A stretch of DNA of 64,000 nt from Acidovorax sp. sic0104. GTDB lineage: Bacteria; Pseudomonadota; Gammaproteobacteria; Burkholderiales; Burkholderiaceae_C. A program made the position numbers and the translations under genes. Of the stretch, positions 54,621 to 63,883 are shown in pieces. The notes beneath the pieces are model-generated. The model worked only from the letters and a program-made list of their open reading frames with translations. It was not told the DNA's origin and made no database searches. The first letter of the stretch is position 1. Each line of letters begins with the position of its first letter. The stretch covers positions 124,001-188,000 of the forward strand of contig NZ_JAHUWH010000003.1 in NCBI RefSeq assembly GCF_019219095.1. Reading direction: 5' to 3'.

Positions 54621-55399
54621 GCGGCCTCCCTCTCGAACGACCACAGCGTGCCACCATGCCGTGGGTGCCGCGTGTGCACCAGCTCCATGCCGAACACATC
54701 GGACACGCGCTGCGCGCTCAGCGCCTCGCCCGGCGGGCCGTCGGCCACCAGGCGGCCGGCCTGCAGCATCCACACCCGGTCGGCGAAGGACGGCACCAGG
54801 CCCAGTTCGTGCAGCGCCGCCACCACGGTAATGCCCAGGCCGCGCACCAGCGCCAGCAGGTCGGCGCGTGCGGACAGGTCGAGGTGGTTGGTGGGTTCGT
54901 CCAGCAGCAGCAGCGCGGGCTCCTGCGCCAGCGCCCGGGCCAGGTGCGCGCGCTGGCGCTCGCCGCCCGACAGGGTGGCCAGCCTGCGCGCGGCCAGAGC
55001 GTCGGTACGGCAGGTGTGAAGCGCGGCGTCCACCAGGCGGGCATGTTCATGACGCCCCACGCGGTGCTGGTGCGGCAGTCGGCCCATCGCCACATAGTCG
55101 CGCACTCTCAGGCCCAGGCCCACCGTGTCGGCCTGGGCCAGCACGGCGATGTGTCGCGCCCGCTCTGGCGCAGGCCAACCAGACAGGTCGTGCCCTTGCA
55201 CGCGCACCCGGCCCGCCGTGGGCGCCAGGCGCGCGCACAGCAGCTTGAGCAGGGTGCTTTTGCCGGCACCGTTGGGGCCCACCAGGGCCACGCATTCGCC
55301 GAGTGAAACGCTGGCGTCGATGGGCGCGAGCAGATCGCAGCCATCCGCCGCGCGGAACGCGGCGCCCTCCAGTTGCAGCACGGGGGTGGGCAAGCTCAT
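54617..55399 (-). CDS. FecE/BtuD-family ABC transporter ATPase
   Basis: 260 residues from the ATG at 55399. Walker A GPNGAGKST, signature LSGGERQRAHLARAL, Walker B LLLLDEPTNHLDLSARADLL and H-loop ALHELGL are intact. It drives uptake through the FecCD-type permease encoded two genes downstream. It begins 16 bases after the receptor gene stops. Confidence 0.92.
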   Translation of the reverse strand: MSLPTPVLQLEGAAFRAADGCDLLAPIDASVSLGECVALVGPNGAGKSTLLKLLCARLAPTAGRVRVQGHDLSGWPAPERARHIAVLAQADTVGLGLRVRDYVAMGRLPHQHRVGRHEHARLVDAALHTCRTDALAARRLATLSGGERQRAHLARALAQEPALLLLDEPTNHLDLSARADLLALVRGLGITVVAALHELGLVPSFADRVWMLQAGRLVADGPPGEALSAQRVSDVFGMELVHTRHPRHGGTLWSFEREAA

Positions 55400-55415
55400 G
55401 ACGACCTCGGAGCGC

Positions 55416-57614
55416 TCAGAGCGTCCAGCGCAGGGCCAGCTCGACGCTGCGCGGCGCGCCCAGCAGGATCTGGTCCGGGTAGAACGGGTCCGACCAGGCC
55501 GCATACACCTTGTTGGCCAGGTTGCGCCCGCGCAGCGTGAACTGCACGCCGCGCGCCACGTCCACCGTCAGAGCGGCATCCAGCGCGGTATAGGCGGCCA
55601 GCCGCACGGTGTTGGCGTCGCTGTGAAAGCGCTCGCCCACATGCCGCACCGAGGCCGACAGCTGCATCGGCACGCCCGCGACGAAGCGGTAGCCCACGCC
55701 GGCATTGGCCACCACGCGCGGCGCGTTCGGTGGCGTGTTGCCCGACAGCGACCCGCCGCCAGCCAACGCGTAGTCCTGGTAGCGCGCCCGGTTGAGCGCC
55801 AGGTTGCCCCACACGCTCCACTGCGCATCGGGCCGCAGCGCGACCGAGGCCTCGGCACCGCGCGACTGCAGGGCGCCGGCCCGCGCCAGCGTCTGGCCAC
55901 CCTGCCCCGCGTACACGTTGCGCCGTTTGGTGTCGTACAGCGCGAAGGTCCACTCGCCACGGTCCTGCCAGAAGCCCTGCTTCACGCCTACCTCGGCGTT
56001 GCGGGTGCGGGTGAGGTCCAGCGGCTGCGTGCCGCTGAGCAGGAAGATGTTGTTGGCCGCCACATCGGCGCCCGTGCCGTACTGGCCGTACACGGTGGTC
56101 CCCGCCGCAGCCTCCCAGGTGAAGCCCACACGCCCGGTGGTGGGGTGCCAGGTCTTGTCGAACGGGAAACCGTTGCGCTGCACGCCCTGGGCGTTGGCGG
56201 AGGTGCGCGACAGCTCGATGGACTCGTGCCGTACGCCGCCAATCAGCGCCACGGTGGGCGTGAGCTTGAGGCGGTCTTCCAGCGCCAGCACGGTGTTGCG
56301 GATGCCGGTGGTCTGCCGCTGCTGCGTGAGCGGGCCGTAGGTGCCGCGCGCAGGGTTCACCAGACTCACGCTGTCGCCGGGGAAGTTGGCCGCACCGGGG
56401 CGGATGAAGTCGAGGTCGCTGTACTCGAACGCCGCCACCAGGCGGTTGTCGCGGCCCGCCACCTGGCTGTCCCACTGCAGCTCGGTCTTGTTGCCCACCG
56501 AGGTCTGGTCGTGCGCGAGGAAGAATCGCTCGCGGTCCACCAGGCCCGTGGTGGCGTTGAACGCGGCGATCTCGTTGTTGAACCAGGTGCGGTCGGCGGT
56601 GTAGCGGTAGAACTGGGTGCGCAGCGTGAAGGCGCTGTCGATGCGCCAGGCGGCGCCCGCGCGTAGCCAGGTCTCGCGGGCCTCGTTGCGGTTGTCCTGC
56701 ACGTTGTAGTTGGTGCGCAGCGTGCGGCGGTCGATGGCCACCGGGCCCAGGTTGGTGCCGTTGTAGTTGGAGGTATAGGTGCCCGACACCACACCGCCCA
56801 CCGGCTGGATGCCCGGGGCATCGGCCGACACCAGCGGCGTGCCCCAGTAGCTGCTGCCGTTGTCGCGCTTGGCCTCGCCGGCCACGAAGAGCTTGACGCC
56901 CGGCGCCACGTGCCAGTCGAGCCCGCCCGAGATGTGGCGGTTGCGCTGGCCGGTGTCGTGGACGAAGCCGTCGCTGTTCGAGCCGCTCACGTCGATGCGG
57001 TAGTCCAGGTCCTTCCAGGCCGTGGTGCCGCCCGAGCCGAAGGCCACGCGCCGCTCGCCGAACGAGCCGACCGCGCCGGTCACTTCGCTCTGCACCGCGC
57101 CGCGGTGCGGCGCGCGGGTGACGAAGTTGACGGCGCCGCCCACGGCGCCCTCGCCCGACATCAGCGATGCCGCGCCCTTCAAGAACTCGATGCGCTCCAG
57201 GTTGGCCGCGTCCATCACGCGCGATGTCATGTTGGGCGGGCCGATCTTGATGCCGTTGTACAGCGTGTTGATCTGGCTGTTGGCAAAGCCGCGCATCGAG
57301 AACGCGCTGGGCTCTGCCGGAAAGTCCCCGGCCGTCACCCCGACTGCGGCCTGTGCGGCTTCGGTCACCGTGCGCAGGCCGCGCTCGGCCAGCACCTCGC
57401 GCGGCACCATGTCGATGGACGCAGGTGTCTCGCGCACCGTGAGGCCCAGGCGCGATGCGCTGTCGGTGCGCTGATCGAGCAGTGGGCCGGGCGTGGCGGA
57501 TTCCTTCACGACGACATCGGGCAAGGTGCCTGCGGTCTGGGCATGCAAAGGGAAAGCAGCGGCCAAGGCCAACGGCAGCGCGGCCATCCGCAGGGGATGA
57601 AATGAGTGGCTCAT
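55416..57614 (-). CDS. TonB-dependent receptor under a cobalamin riboswitch
   Basis: 732 residues. A signal peptide (MSHSFHPLRMAALPLALAAAFPLHAQ) is followed by a plug (SRLGLTVRETPASIDMVPREVLAERGLRTVTEAAQAAVGVTAG, SAFSMRGFANSQINTLYNGIKIG, RIEFLKGAASLMSGEGAVGGAVNFVTR) and a barrel ending in SVELALRWTL with a terminal aromatic-type pattern. Plug wording is of the siderophore-receptor class and not of classical BtuB. The riboswitch in front and the BtuDFC-like genes after it argue for cobalamin or another corrinoid. It is the first gene of its operon. Confidence 0.9.
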   Translation of the reverse strand: MSHSFHPLRMAALPLALAAAFPLHAQTAGTLPDVVVKESATPGPLLDQRTDSASRLGLTVRETPASIDMVPREVLAERGLRTVTEAAQAAVGVTAGDFPAEPSAFSMRGFANSQINTLYNGIKIGPPNMTSRVMDAANLERIEFLKGAASLMSGEGAVGGAVNFVTRAPHRGAVQSEVTGAVGSFGERRVAFGSGGTTAWKDLDYRIDVSGSNSDGFVHDTGQRNRHISGGLDWHVAPGVKLFVAGEAKRDNGSSYWGTPLVSADAPGIQPVGGVVSGTYTSNYNGTNLGPVAIDRRTLRTNYNVQDNRNEARETWLRAGAAWRIDSAFTLRTQFYRYTADRTWFNNEIAAFNATTGLVDRERFFLAHDQTSVGNKTELQWDSQVAGRDNRLVAAFEYSDLDFIRPGAANFPGDSVSLVNPARGTYGPLTQQRQTTGIRNTVLALEDRLKLTPTVALIGGVRHESIELSRTSANAQGVQRNGFPFDKTWHPTTGRVGFTWEAAAGTTVYGQYGTGADVAANNIFLLSGTQPLDLTRTRNAEVGVKQGFWQDRGEWTFALYDTKRRNVYAGQGGQTLARAGALQSRGAEASVALRPDAQWSVWGNLALNRARYQDYALAGGGSLSGNTPPNAPRVVANAGVGYRFVAGVPMQLSASVRHVGERFHSDANTVRLAAYTALDAALTVDVARGVQFTLRGRNLANKVYAAWSDPFYPDQILLGAPRSVELALRWTL

Positions 57615-57699
57615 ACGATGATGGAAAACAGATAGGCCCGGCGCCGGCCTCCCGCCAGCGCTTGAGCGTCACGGCAGCGCTCCCTGAGAGCACCACCCA

Positions 57700-57925
57700 C
57701 TTGTTGGCCGGTATCCGGGCTGGCGGAAGAATCCCCCAAAGCCTTCCCAGGTGCTTGTTCAAGGCAGTCCAGTGGCTGTGCGTAAGGGGAGCGGGCAGCC
57801 GAGGTGGCGACCCATCCGTTGACCGTTGCGGGGGCAGCGCAGGCGCGGCACGTTCCTGTTCGGTGGTGCTTCCCTGCTTCCCGTTGAACTGCGGCATGCG
57901 AACCATGCTGCGAGCACCAACGGGG
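57700..57925 (-). ncRNA. Cobalamin riboswitch
   Basis: Read on the minus strand: TTGGTGCTCGCAGCATGG, AACGGGAAGCAGGGAAGCACC, GCGCTGCCCCCGCAACGGTC, GCCACTGGACTGCC, CTGGGAAGGC and a B12-box-like CAGCCCGGATACCGGCC, in the order of cobalamin riboswitches. It is followed ~85 bases later by the receptor start. Binding of adenosyl- or other cobalamin would be expected to switch off the receptor and transporter operon. The 341-bp gap 57615-57955 is otherwise without a gene. Limits are approximate. Confidence 0.88.
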
Positions 57926-57955
57926 CGATTCTAGGGGCACGGTGCAGCCCTCGCG

Positions 57956-60139
57956 TCAGAAGTCATACCGGGCCGACAGCTCGAAGGTGCGCTGCGGCGC
58001 GATCAGCACCTGGCTGGTGGCCCGGCCTGCGAAGCTGGCGTAGAGCTTGTCGGTGAGGTTGCGCACACGGAAGGTCAGCAGCACCGGCTGGATGCGCCAG
58101 CTGGCAGCCATGTCGGCCGTGGTGTGGCCGTTGATGCGGATCTGGTTGGCGTTGTCGGTGTACATCTTGCCGGTGTGGTTGATGGACAGGAACAGATCGA
58201 GCGGCAGATCCTTGAACCGGTAGTTGGCGAACAGGTTCACGATGCGCTCGGGCACGTTGGGCGGCGTGTTGCCCACGCGCGATACGCCGCCCGCCTCGGT
58301 CAGCGTGTCGAAGCGCGCATCCAGCGCCGCCACGTTGCCCGACAGCGTGAGCTGCTTCGTCGCGCGCCAGGCAGCGGCCAACTCGACCCCGCGCGACGAC
58401 TGCCGGCCGTTATTAATGGTGACGTTGGCGTTGTTCGGGTCGCGCGAGAGCACGTTGTCGAGCGCGATGTGATAGGCGGCCGCCGTCCATTCCACACCAG
58501 CGAGGCTCTGCTTGAAGCCCACCTCCCACTGCTGGCCCTTCGACTGTGGAAACGCCGCATTGCCCGCCGACAGCAGGAAGAGCGAGCCCACCGGAATGGT
58601 GGCGTTGGTGTACTGCGCGTAGACGGACGATGACGCGCTGAGGTCGAACACCGTGCCCAGCCGCGCGGAGTTGGACGAATACTGCGTGCCAAAGGCGCTG
58701 AACGTGCCCAGGTTGAGGTCGGCCACGCTGCGGTCCACATCCACGCGGTCGTGGCGCAGGCCGCCCACCAGCGTCCAGGCCGGGGTGAGCTTGAGCGAGT
58801 CTTCGGCAAACACCGAGGTGCTGCGCACGTCCGAGGTGAAGTTGGTGCGGTTGCCACCGCCCGCCATCAGCGCCGGGTCGTCGTTGTAGGTGCCCACGGC
58901 CGGGTCGAACAACGGCACGCGCAGGCTGGTAGCAGTGGCCGCCGAGCCGTTGGAAAAGCGCCGCGTGTTGTCGAAGTCGGTCTTGCTGATCTCGCCGCCC
59001 ACCACGAACCTGTTCTCCAGGCCCGCCAGACGCCCTGCGTGCGCGGCATCCAGCCGGTTGGACAGGTAGCGCTGGTCGTGCGCGATGGTGGTCTGGTCGC
59101 GCGTGATGGACGCGGGGGCGGTGAACACCGCGCTCTCGGAATTGCGCCACAGGCGGTCGACCTGGTTGGCCGTGAGCTCGTTGCGCAGCATCCACTCGGG
59201 TGTCAGGCGGTGGGTGATGCGGGCGCGCAGCCAGTAGGCCTCGGACTGGTTCTTGTCGTCCAGGATGTTGTAGTTGTTGCGCGCGATGCGGCGGTCCACC
59301 ACGCGGCCGTCGGGCGTGCTGACCACGCTGGTGGGCTCGGTGGACAGATTGCGGGGGATGAGCGGCGTGCCCCAGTAGGCGTGGCCTTCGTCGCGCGAAT
59401 AGTCGAACGACACATCCAGCCGGGTGGCGCGCGCCAGCTCGAACGACACGCCGGTGGTCAGGTGCTCGAGCCTTTCGCTGTTGCGGTCGATGGTGCCCAC
59501 GCGGGTGTCGTTGCGGCTGTAGTCGATGCGGTAGGCGCCCGTCTCGCCCACGGCGCCGCCCAGGCCCACCGCCGCCCGGGTGGAGCCGTAGCTGCCGTAG
59601 GACAGCAGGGCCTCGCGCCCGGTGTTGCCGCGGTCGGGCCGCTTGGTCTGGAAGTTGACGATGCCGCCGATGGCGCTGTCACCCTGCAGCACTGACGCCG
59701 GGCCCTTGAGCACCTCGATGCGCTCGTAATTCCAGGTGTCCTGCACCCGGTTGGTCACGCCCGCGCCGGACATGCGCATGCCGTCGTACAGGTACAGCAC
59801 ATTGGTGAAACCGCGCATCGACAGCGTGGTGGGTGCCGCAGGCGTGCCCCCGCCCGCCATGCCGGCCGCACCGCGCAGCGCCTCGCTCAAAGTGCGTGCG
59901 CCGCGCTCCTGGATCACGTCCTGCGAAAGGATCTCCACCGACGCGGGGGTTTCGCGCAGCGTGAGGCCCAGGCGCGATGCGCTGGTGCTCCGCTGGTCCA
60001 GCTGCAGGCTGTCGCGGTCCTGCCCGCCCACGATGCTGACCGCGGGCAACTCGCGGTCGGGCTCTGGCGTCTGTGCCCAACTGGCGTGCGTGGCAGCAGC
60101 CACCGCCAGCGCCACGGTGGTGCGGGTGAAGGGGGTCAT
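57956..60139 (-). CDS. Siderophore-type TonB-dependent receptor
   Basis: 727 residues from the ATG at 60139 (GAGAGGA upstream); in-frame codons further upstream overlap the ABC-2 gene and are rejected. The Sec signal (MTPFTRTTVALAVAAATHASWAQ) precedes the plug SRLGLTLRETPASVEILSQDVIQERGARTLSEALRGAAGMAGG, TLSMRGFTNVLYLYDGMRM, YERIEVLKGPASVLQGDSAIGGIVNFQTK and a barrel ending FELSARYDF (terminal Phe). It transports a ferric chelate or similar across the outer membrane with TonB. It is the last gene of a Fur-box operon with an ABC-2-type transporter. Confidence 0.92.
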   Translation of the reverse strand: MTPFTRTTVALAVAAATHASWAQTPEPDRELPAVSIVGGQDRDSLQLDQRSTSASRLGLTLRETPASVEILSQDVIQERGARTLSEALRGAAGMAGGGTPAAPTTLSMRGFTNVLYLYDGMRMSGAGVTNRVQDTWNYERIEVLKGPASVLQGDSAIGGIVNFQTKRPDRGNTGREALLSYGSYGSTRAAVGLGGAVGETGAYRIDYSRNDTRVGTIDRNSERLEHLTTGVSFELARATRLDVSFDYSRDEGHAYWGTPLIPRNLSTEPTSVVSTPDGRVVDRRIARNNYNILDDKNQSEAYWLRARITHRLTPEWMLRNELTANQVDRLWRNSESAVFTAPASITRDQTTIAHDQRYLSNRLDAAHAGRLAGLENRFVVGGEISKTDFDNTRRFSNGSAATATSLRVPLFDPAVGTYNDDPALMAGGGNRTNFTSDVRSTSVFAEDSLKLTPAWTLVGGLRHDRVDVDRSVADLNLGTFSAFGTQYSSNSARLGTVFDLSASSSVYAQYTNATIPVGSLFLLSAGNAAFPQSKGQQWEVGFKQSLAGVEWTAAAYHIALDNVLSRDPNNANVTINNGRQSSRGVELAAAWRATKQLTLSGNVAALDARFDTLTEAGGVSRVGNTPPNVPERIVNLFANYRFKDLPLDLFLSINHTGKMYTDNANQIRINGHTTADMAASWRIQPVLLTFRVRNLTDKLYASFAGRATSQVLIAPQRTFELSARYDF

Positions 60140-60183
60140 GGAATGGTCCTCTCGGGTTTGTTGTTCGGTGTTGGATGGATGCG

Positions 60184-61644
60184 CTAGACGACGCGGTAGC
60201 GGCGCAGCCGCCAGAGCGCTACGCCCAGCAGAACAAGCGTGGGCAGCAGCAGCTGCAGCACGGCCCGCGCGGCCTGGGCCTGCACGGTGCCGGGCGCTTC
60301 GTCGCGCCATGCAAAGGCGGGGATGTGCGCGAAGTCCGCCTCGGTAATGGCCAGACCGCCGTCGATGCGGGGAAAGAAGAAGTCCTTCCACGCCTGGTGG
60401 TAGGCCGTGATCTGCGCCATGAACCAGGCGTTGCGGCTGTGCCCCGTGCCCGCCAGCGCGGTGATGCCCTCGTACGCCACGGCCGCAGGCGACACGGCGC
60501 TCCAGCGCGCCACCAGTGCCTGTTGCTGCGCCTGCTGCGCATCGAAGCGGTCCAGCTCGGGCTGCAGCGTGTCGTCCACCTGGCGCTGGATGCGGTAGTT
60601 GGCCATGGCCCGCCCGCTCATGGCCAGGCGGCCGTCCTTGGGCACCAGCACGTCGGGCTTGTCCACATGCTCGTAGTCGGTGGCCAGCAGTGCGGCGTTC
60701 TGCGACATGGCCTGCGCGGTGACCACGCGGGTGCGGGTGGCCAGCTCTGCGCGCGACGGCGCTGGGCTGATGTGCGTGACCGCGATGTTCAGCAGCACCG
60801 GCACCACCAGCACCAGTACCACCCAGCCGATGATGAGCACCATCGCATTGGTGGCCGAAGACCGGCCGAAGGCGTTGACCGCCACCACCGCGGTGAACCA
60901 GAAGAGCGCATACGCCCCCACCACCAGCGCCCACCACAGCGTGGCGCCGGGCATGGCCAGCGCATGCGGGCGGGCCACCAGCAGCACGGCCAGCGGCACC
61001 AGCACGGCGGCGCCCAGCAGCACCGCGGCGCGCACCGCGATCTTGCCGGCAATCAGCGTCGGCAAGGCCAGCGGCTGCGAGAGCAGCAGGCGCAGGGTGC
61101 CGTCTTCCTTCTCGCCGGACAGCAGGTTGTAGCTCAGCGCGAAGATCAGCAGCGGCAGCAGGTACACCACCACGAACGCCAGGTCGAAGTGCCCACTGAG
61201 CAGGTGCCAGGGGTTCTCGATGTCGTTGTTGTGCAGGAAGTTGACCTTGCTCTGGTGCGTGACCTTGAACTGCGACGGGAACAGGTCGGTCTGCCCCAGG
61301 GCCACCGGCGCCAGCGCGGCGCTGGGCATGACGGCGTAGTGCGCGCCCAGCCCGCCGGCCATGTTGGCGGGGTTGGCCGGGTTGCCGAACGGCGTGGGGG
61401 TTTCGGTGCCCGCCATGATGCGCTGGAGCTGCGCCAGTTGGCCAGCGCGCGCCTGCGCATCGGCCGCCACCAGGGCCGCCTGCGCGCTGTCGCGCTGCGT
61501 GGTCTGCAGCACGCCGTTGAAGAGCGCATAGCCGATGAGCAGCAGGAACAGGCCGCCCACCCACCAGAGGCTGCGCTCCTTGAGCAGCAGGCGCAGCTCC
61601 TGCCGGGCGACCATGCGAAATCGTTGGAACTGAAATGCTTGCAC
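60184..61644 (-). CDS. ABC-2 (DUF3526-type) permease, second subunit
   Basis: 486 residues from a GTG at 61644 preceded by AAGGAA; an ATG at 61614 is possible. It has one N-terminal membrane segment (SLWWVGGLFLLLIGYALFNGV), a ~140-residue non-membrane loop, then a five-helix block with YLLPLLIFALSYNLLSGEKEDGTLRLLLSQP, and a last helix near the end. The layout is that of NosY-like ABC-2 proteins with large periplasmic loops. It pairs with the preceding permease. The function is unassigned: drug/heme/metal export or energy-dependent uptake help are all possible. Confidence 0.82.
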   Translation of the reverse strand: MQAFQFQRFRMVARQELRLLLKERSLWWVGGLFLLLIGYALFNGVLQTTQRDSAQAALVAADAQARAGQLAQLQRIMAGTETPTPFGNPANPANMAGGLGAHYAVMPSAALAPVALGQTDLFPSQFKVTHQSKVNFLHNNDIENPWHLLSGHFDLAFVVVYLLPLLIFALSYNLLSGEKEDGTLRLLLSQPLALPTLIAGKIAVRAAVLLGAAVLVPLAVLLVARPHALAMPGATLWWALVVGAYALFWFTAVVAVNAFGRSSATNAMVLIIGWVVLVLVVPVLLNIAVTHISPAPSRAELATRTRVVTAQAMSQNAALLATDYEHVDKPDVLVPKDGRLAMSGRAMANYRIQRQVDDTLQPELDRFDAQQAQQQALVARWSAVSPAAVAYEGITALAGTGHSRNAWFMAQITAYHQAWKDFFFPRIDGGLAITEADFAHIPAFAWRDEAPGTVQAQAARAVLQLLLPTLVLLGVALWRLRRYRVV

Positions 61645-61654
61645 GGGGTTTTCC

Positions 61655-63052
61655 TTACAGCGCCCGCTGGCGCGCCACGGCAGCCCAGGCGAATGCGACG
61701 GCAAGCAGCAGGCTGACGCACAGCACCGCCAGGCTCGCACCGCTGCGGACCAGCGCCCAGCCCACGGAGGGCGCGTGGTATTCAAAAGCCGGCACGCGCG
61801 CCCACAGCGACGGGCTGGCCTGGTAGGCGAAGTGCTGGTGGCCCAGTGGGTCGGCGTGCTCCACCAGGTCCTGGCTCACGATGTCCTGGATGACGCGGCG
61901 GTGCCGCTCCGCAGCTGTGGTGAAGTCACGGTGGTGCACAAAGTCGGTGCCCGCCATGGCGGTGGAGAAGGTGCGGATGGCCAGCAGCGGCATCAGCAGG
62001 CCACCGACTTCCTGGACCGCCTGCTGGTTCTCCCAGGTGTCCCACAGCCGGCCGAAGTGGCGGTCGTACACGGCGTAGCTGGACTGATCGTCGAGCTTGA
62101 GCGCAATGCCCCATTTGTTCAGCGGTACATCGCGGCTCCAGCGCTCGGTGGTGCCAAAGGCCTGCATCCAGACCTTGTCGGAAGTCGCCTTGCGGTCGGC
62201 ATCCAGCGCCTGGTTGAACTCGAGCCGCGTCGGGCTGGGGAACACGGCGCGCGACAGCTCGGACATCACGCGCGGCGCCACCACGGTGTTGGCGATCCAC
62301 AGCGCCAGCAGCACGGTGATGGCCACGCGCGAGGTGCGCGATGCGGCCGACACCCCGAGCGTGATGAACACGAAGATCGCCAGGTACAGCGCATAGCCCA
62401 GCGCCAGGCCCGCAAAGCGCAGCAAGGCGTCGCCGCGCTCGCCACTGGCGGCCGACAAGGCCACCACCGCCGCCGCGATCAACGCGGCCGGCAGCAGCAG
62501 GCCCGCCAGGCCCAGGCCCAAAGCGGCCGCCTTGCCCCACAGCAGGCGCAGCGGCGGCACACCCAGGCTCAGCGTCTGGCGCAGGATGCCCTGCTCGCGC
62601 TCGCCCGCGAACGCGTTGAAGCCCAGCACCACCACCAGCAGGGGGCCCAGCACCTGCAGGATCCAGCCCACCGAGAGGTCGCCGAAGCGCTGCAGGCCGG
62701 TGGCGTCCTGCGCGGGGCGGAACTTCACCTCGCTTTGCCGGTGCGCCTGCAGCCACACGGTGCTGCCGATGTAGGGGTTGATGCCAGGGTCCAGCAGCGC
62801 CAGCGCCGCGTCGGGCTTGAAGGCGTGCATGCCCTGGTGCGCTGCATCGTGCGGGTGGCGTGCGCCCTGCTTGAGCCAGTCCTGGTAGTCGGAGTTCTGG
62901 GCCGCGGCCTGCTCAGCGCGTGCCTCCTTCTGGTGGCCCCAGCCCACCGCCAGCGCGGTGAACAGCAGCAGCATGACGATGCCGCCGGCCCAGTACAGCC
63001 GCCCGTCGCGCAGCCGCTCGCGCAGGTCCTTGAAGGCAATCAGCCAGATCAT
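61655..63052 (-). CDS. ABC-2 (DUF3526-type) permease, first subunit
   Basis: 465 residues. It opens MIWLIAFKDLRERLRDGRLYWAGGIVMLLLFTALAV, has a ~100-residue external loop, then the permease block LLVVVLGFNAFAGEREQGILRQTLSLGVPPLRLLWGKAAALGLGLAGLLLPAALIA and later VGWALVRSGASLAVLCVSLLLAVAFAWAAV. Start and stop overlap its neighbour ATPase by 4 bases (ATGA at 63049). It forms a two-permease ABC-2 transporter with the next gene. Confidence 0.82.
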   Translation of the reverse strand: MIWLIAFKDLRERLRDGRLYWAGGIVMLLLFTALAVGWGHQKEARAEQAAAQNSDYQDWLKQGARHPHDAAHQGMHAFKPDAALALLDPGINPYIGSTVWLQAHRQSEVKFRPAQDATGLQRFGDLSVGWILQVLGPLLVVVLGFNAFAGEREQGILRQTLSLGVPPLRLLWGKAAALGLGLAGLLLPAALIAAAVVALSAASGERGDALLRFAGLALGYALYLAIFVFITLGVSAASRTSRVAITVLLALWIANTVVAPRVMSELSRAVFPSPTRLEFNQALDADRKATSDKVWMQAFGTTERWSRDVPLNKWGIALKLDDQSSYAVYDRHFGRLWDTWENQQAVQEVGGLLMPLLAIRTFSTAMAGTDFVHHRDFTTAAERHRRVIQDIVSQDLVEHADPLGHQHFAYQASPSLWARVPAFEYHAPSVGWALVRSGASLAVLCVSLLLAVAFAWAAVARQRAL

Positions 63053-63759
63053 TGCCCCCCCCGCATGTGCCGCAGGTACAGGGCCTGCAGGTCGGTGTCG
63101 CTGATCTGCTGGCTGTCCAGGCTCTCGACCAGGCGCCCCCGCTTCATGATGCCGATGCGCGTGGCCGTCTGCTTGGCGTGGAACAGGTCGTGCGTGGTGG
63201 CCAGGATGGCCACGCCCGCGTCACTGGCGCGCTGCAGCAGCGTGGTGAACTCGGCCGCGGCATGCGGATCGAGCCCCGAGGTGGGCTCGTCCAGCAGCAG
63301 CGCCTTGGCGTCCTTGGCCAGTGCGACGGCGATCCAGATCTTCTGGCGCATGCCTTTGGAATACGCGGCCACCCGCTTGTCGGCCGCGCCAGCATCGAGC
63401 CCCACCTGAGCCATCAGCTCCAGCAAGCGCGTGCGCGGCGGCGGCTCGCCGAGAGCCAGCGCCGCGAAGTAGCGCAGGTTCTCCAGCCCGGTCAGCGTGC
63501 CGTACAGGTTCACCTGCTCGGGGATGAAGGCCAGGTACTGCTTGGTGGCCACAGGCTCGCGCGTCACGTCTACACCGTGGATCAGCGCCTGCCCTCCGTC
63601 GGGGTCGATGAAATTGAGGAACAGGTTGACGGTGGTCGTCTTGCCCGCGCCGTTGGCGCCCAGCAGGCAATAGATCTCGCCCGGCCGGATGTGCAGGTCG
63701 AGCGGGTGCAAGGCGGTGTAATCGCCGTAGCGTTTGGTCAGGCCGATGGCTTCGAGCAC
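63049..63759 (-). CDS. ABC transporter ATPase for the ABC-2/DUF3526 system (NosF-like)
   Basis: 236 residues from a GTG at 63759 with GGAGG about 9 bases upstream; longer ATG starts would run through the promoter. Walker A GANGAGKTTTVNLFLN, IPEQVNLYGTLTGLENLRYFAAL, signature YSKGMRQKIWIAVALA, Walker B ALLLDEPTSGLDPH and H-loop ATTHDLFH are present. It is the NosF/CcmA-type ATPase that powers the two following permeases. First gene of a four-gene operon ending in the TonB receptor. Confidence 0.9.
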   Translation of the reverse strand: MLEAIGLTKRYGDYTALHPLDLHIRPGEIYCLLGANGAGKTTTVNLFLNFIDPDGGQALIHGVDVTREPVATKQYLAFIPEQVNLYGTLTGLENLRYFAALALGEPPPRTRLLELMAQVGLDAGAADKRVAAYSKGMRQKIWIAVALAKDAKALLLDEPTSGLDPHAAAEFTTLLQRASDAGVAILATTHDLFHAKQTATRIGIMKRGRLVESLDSQQISDTDLQALYLRHMRGGQ

Positions 63760-63863
63760 GGGGAGATCCTCCAGTCGGACACGGGAAACAGGCGGGTTTG
63801 CTGGGGCACACCGTTGCGCCGGCAAGCGACGGACAACGTTCTGTCAGCTCCAGATGAGTTTTT

Positions 63864-63883
63864 AATGATAATGCATTATCGAT
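63864..63883. promoter_or_regulatory. Fur box
   Basis: AATGATAATGCATTATCGAT contains a perfect 12-bp palindrome (ATAATGCATTAT) and follows the Fur consensus GATAATGATAATCATTATC. It lies about 105 bases upstream of the ATPase start in AT-rich DNA. It should repress the ABC-2 and receptor operon when iron is plentiful. The last 240 bases of the window hold no other feature. Confidence 0.82.

Noticed and set aside
57956..61564. A 1202-codon fusion of the ABC-2 region and the TonB receptor
   Set aside because: The first ~475 codons are a shadow frame of the ABC-2 permease at 60184-61644. The receptor has its own start with a ribosome-binding site and a signal peptide at 60139.
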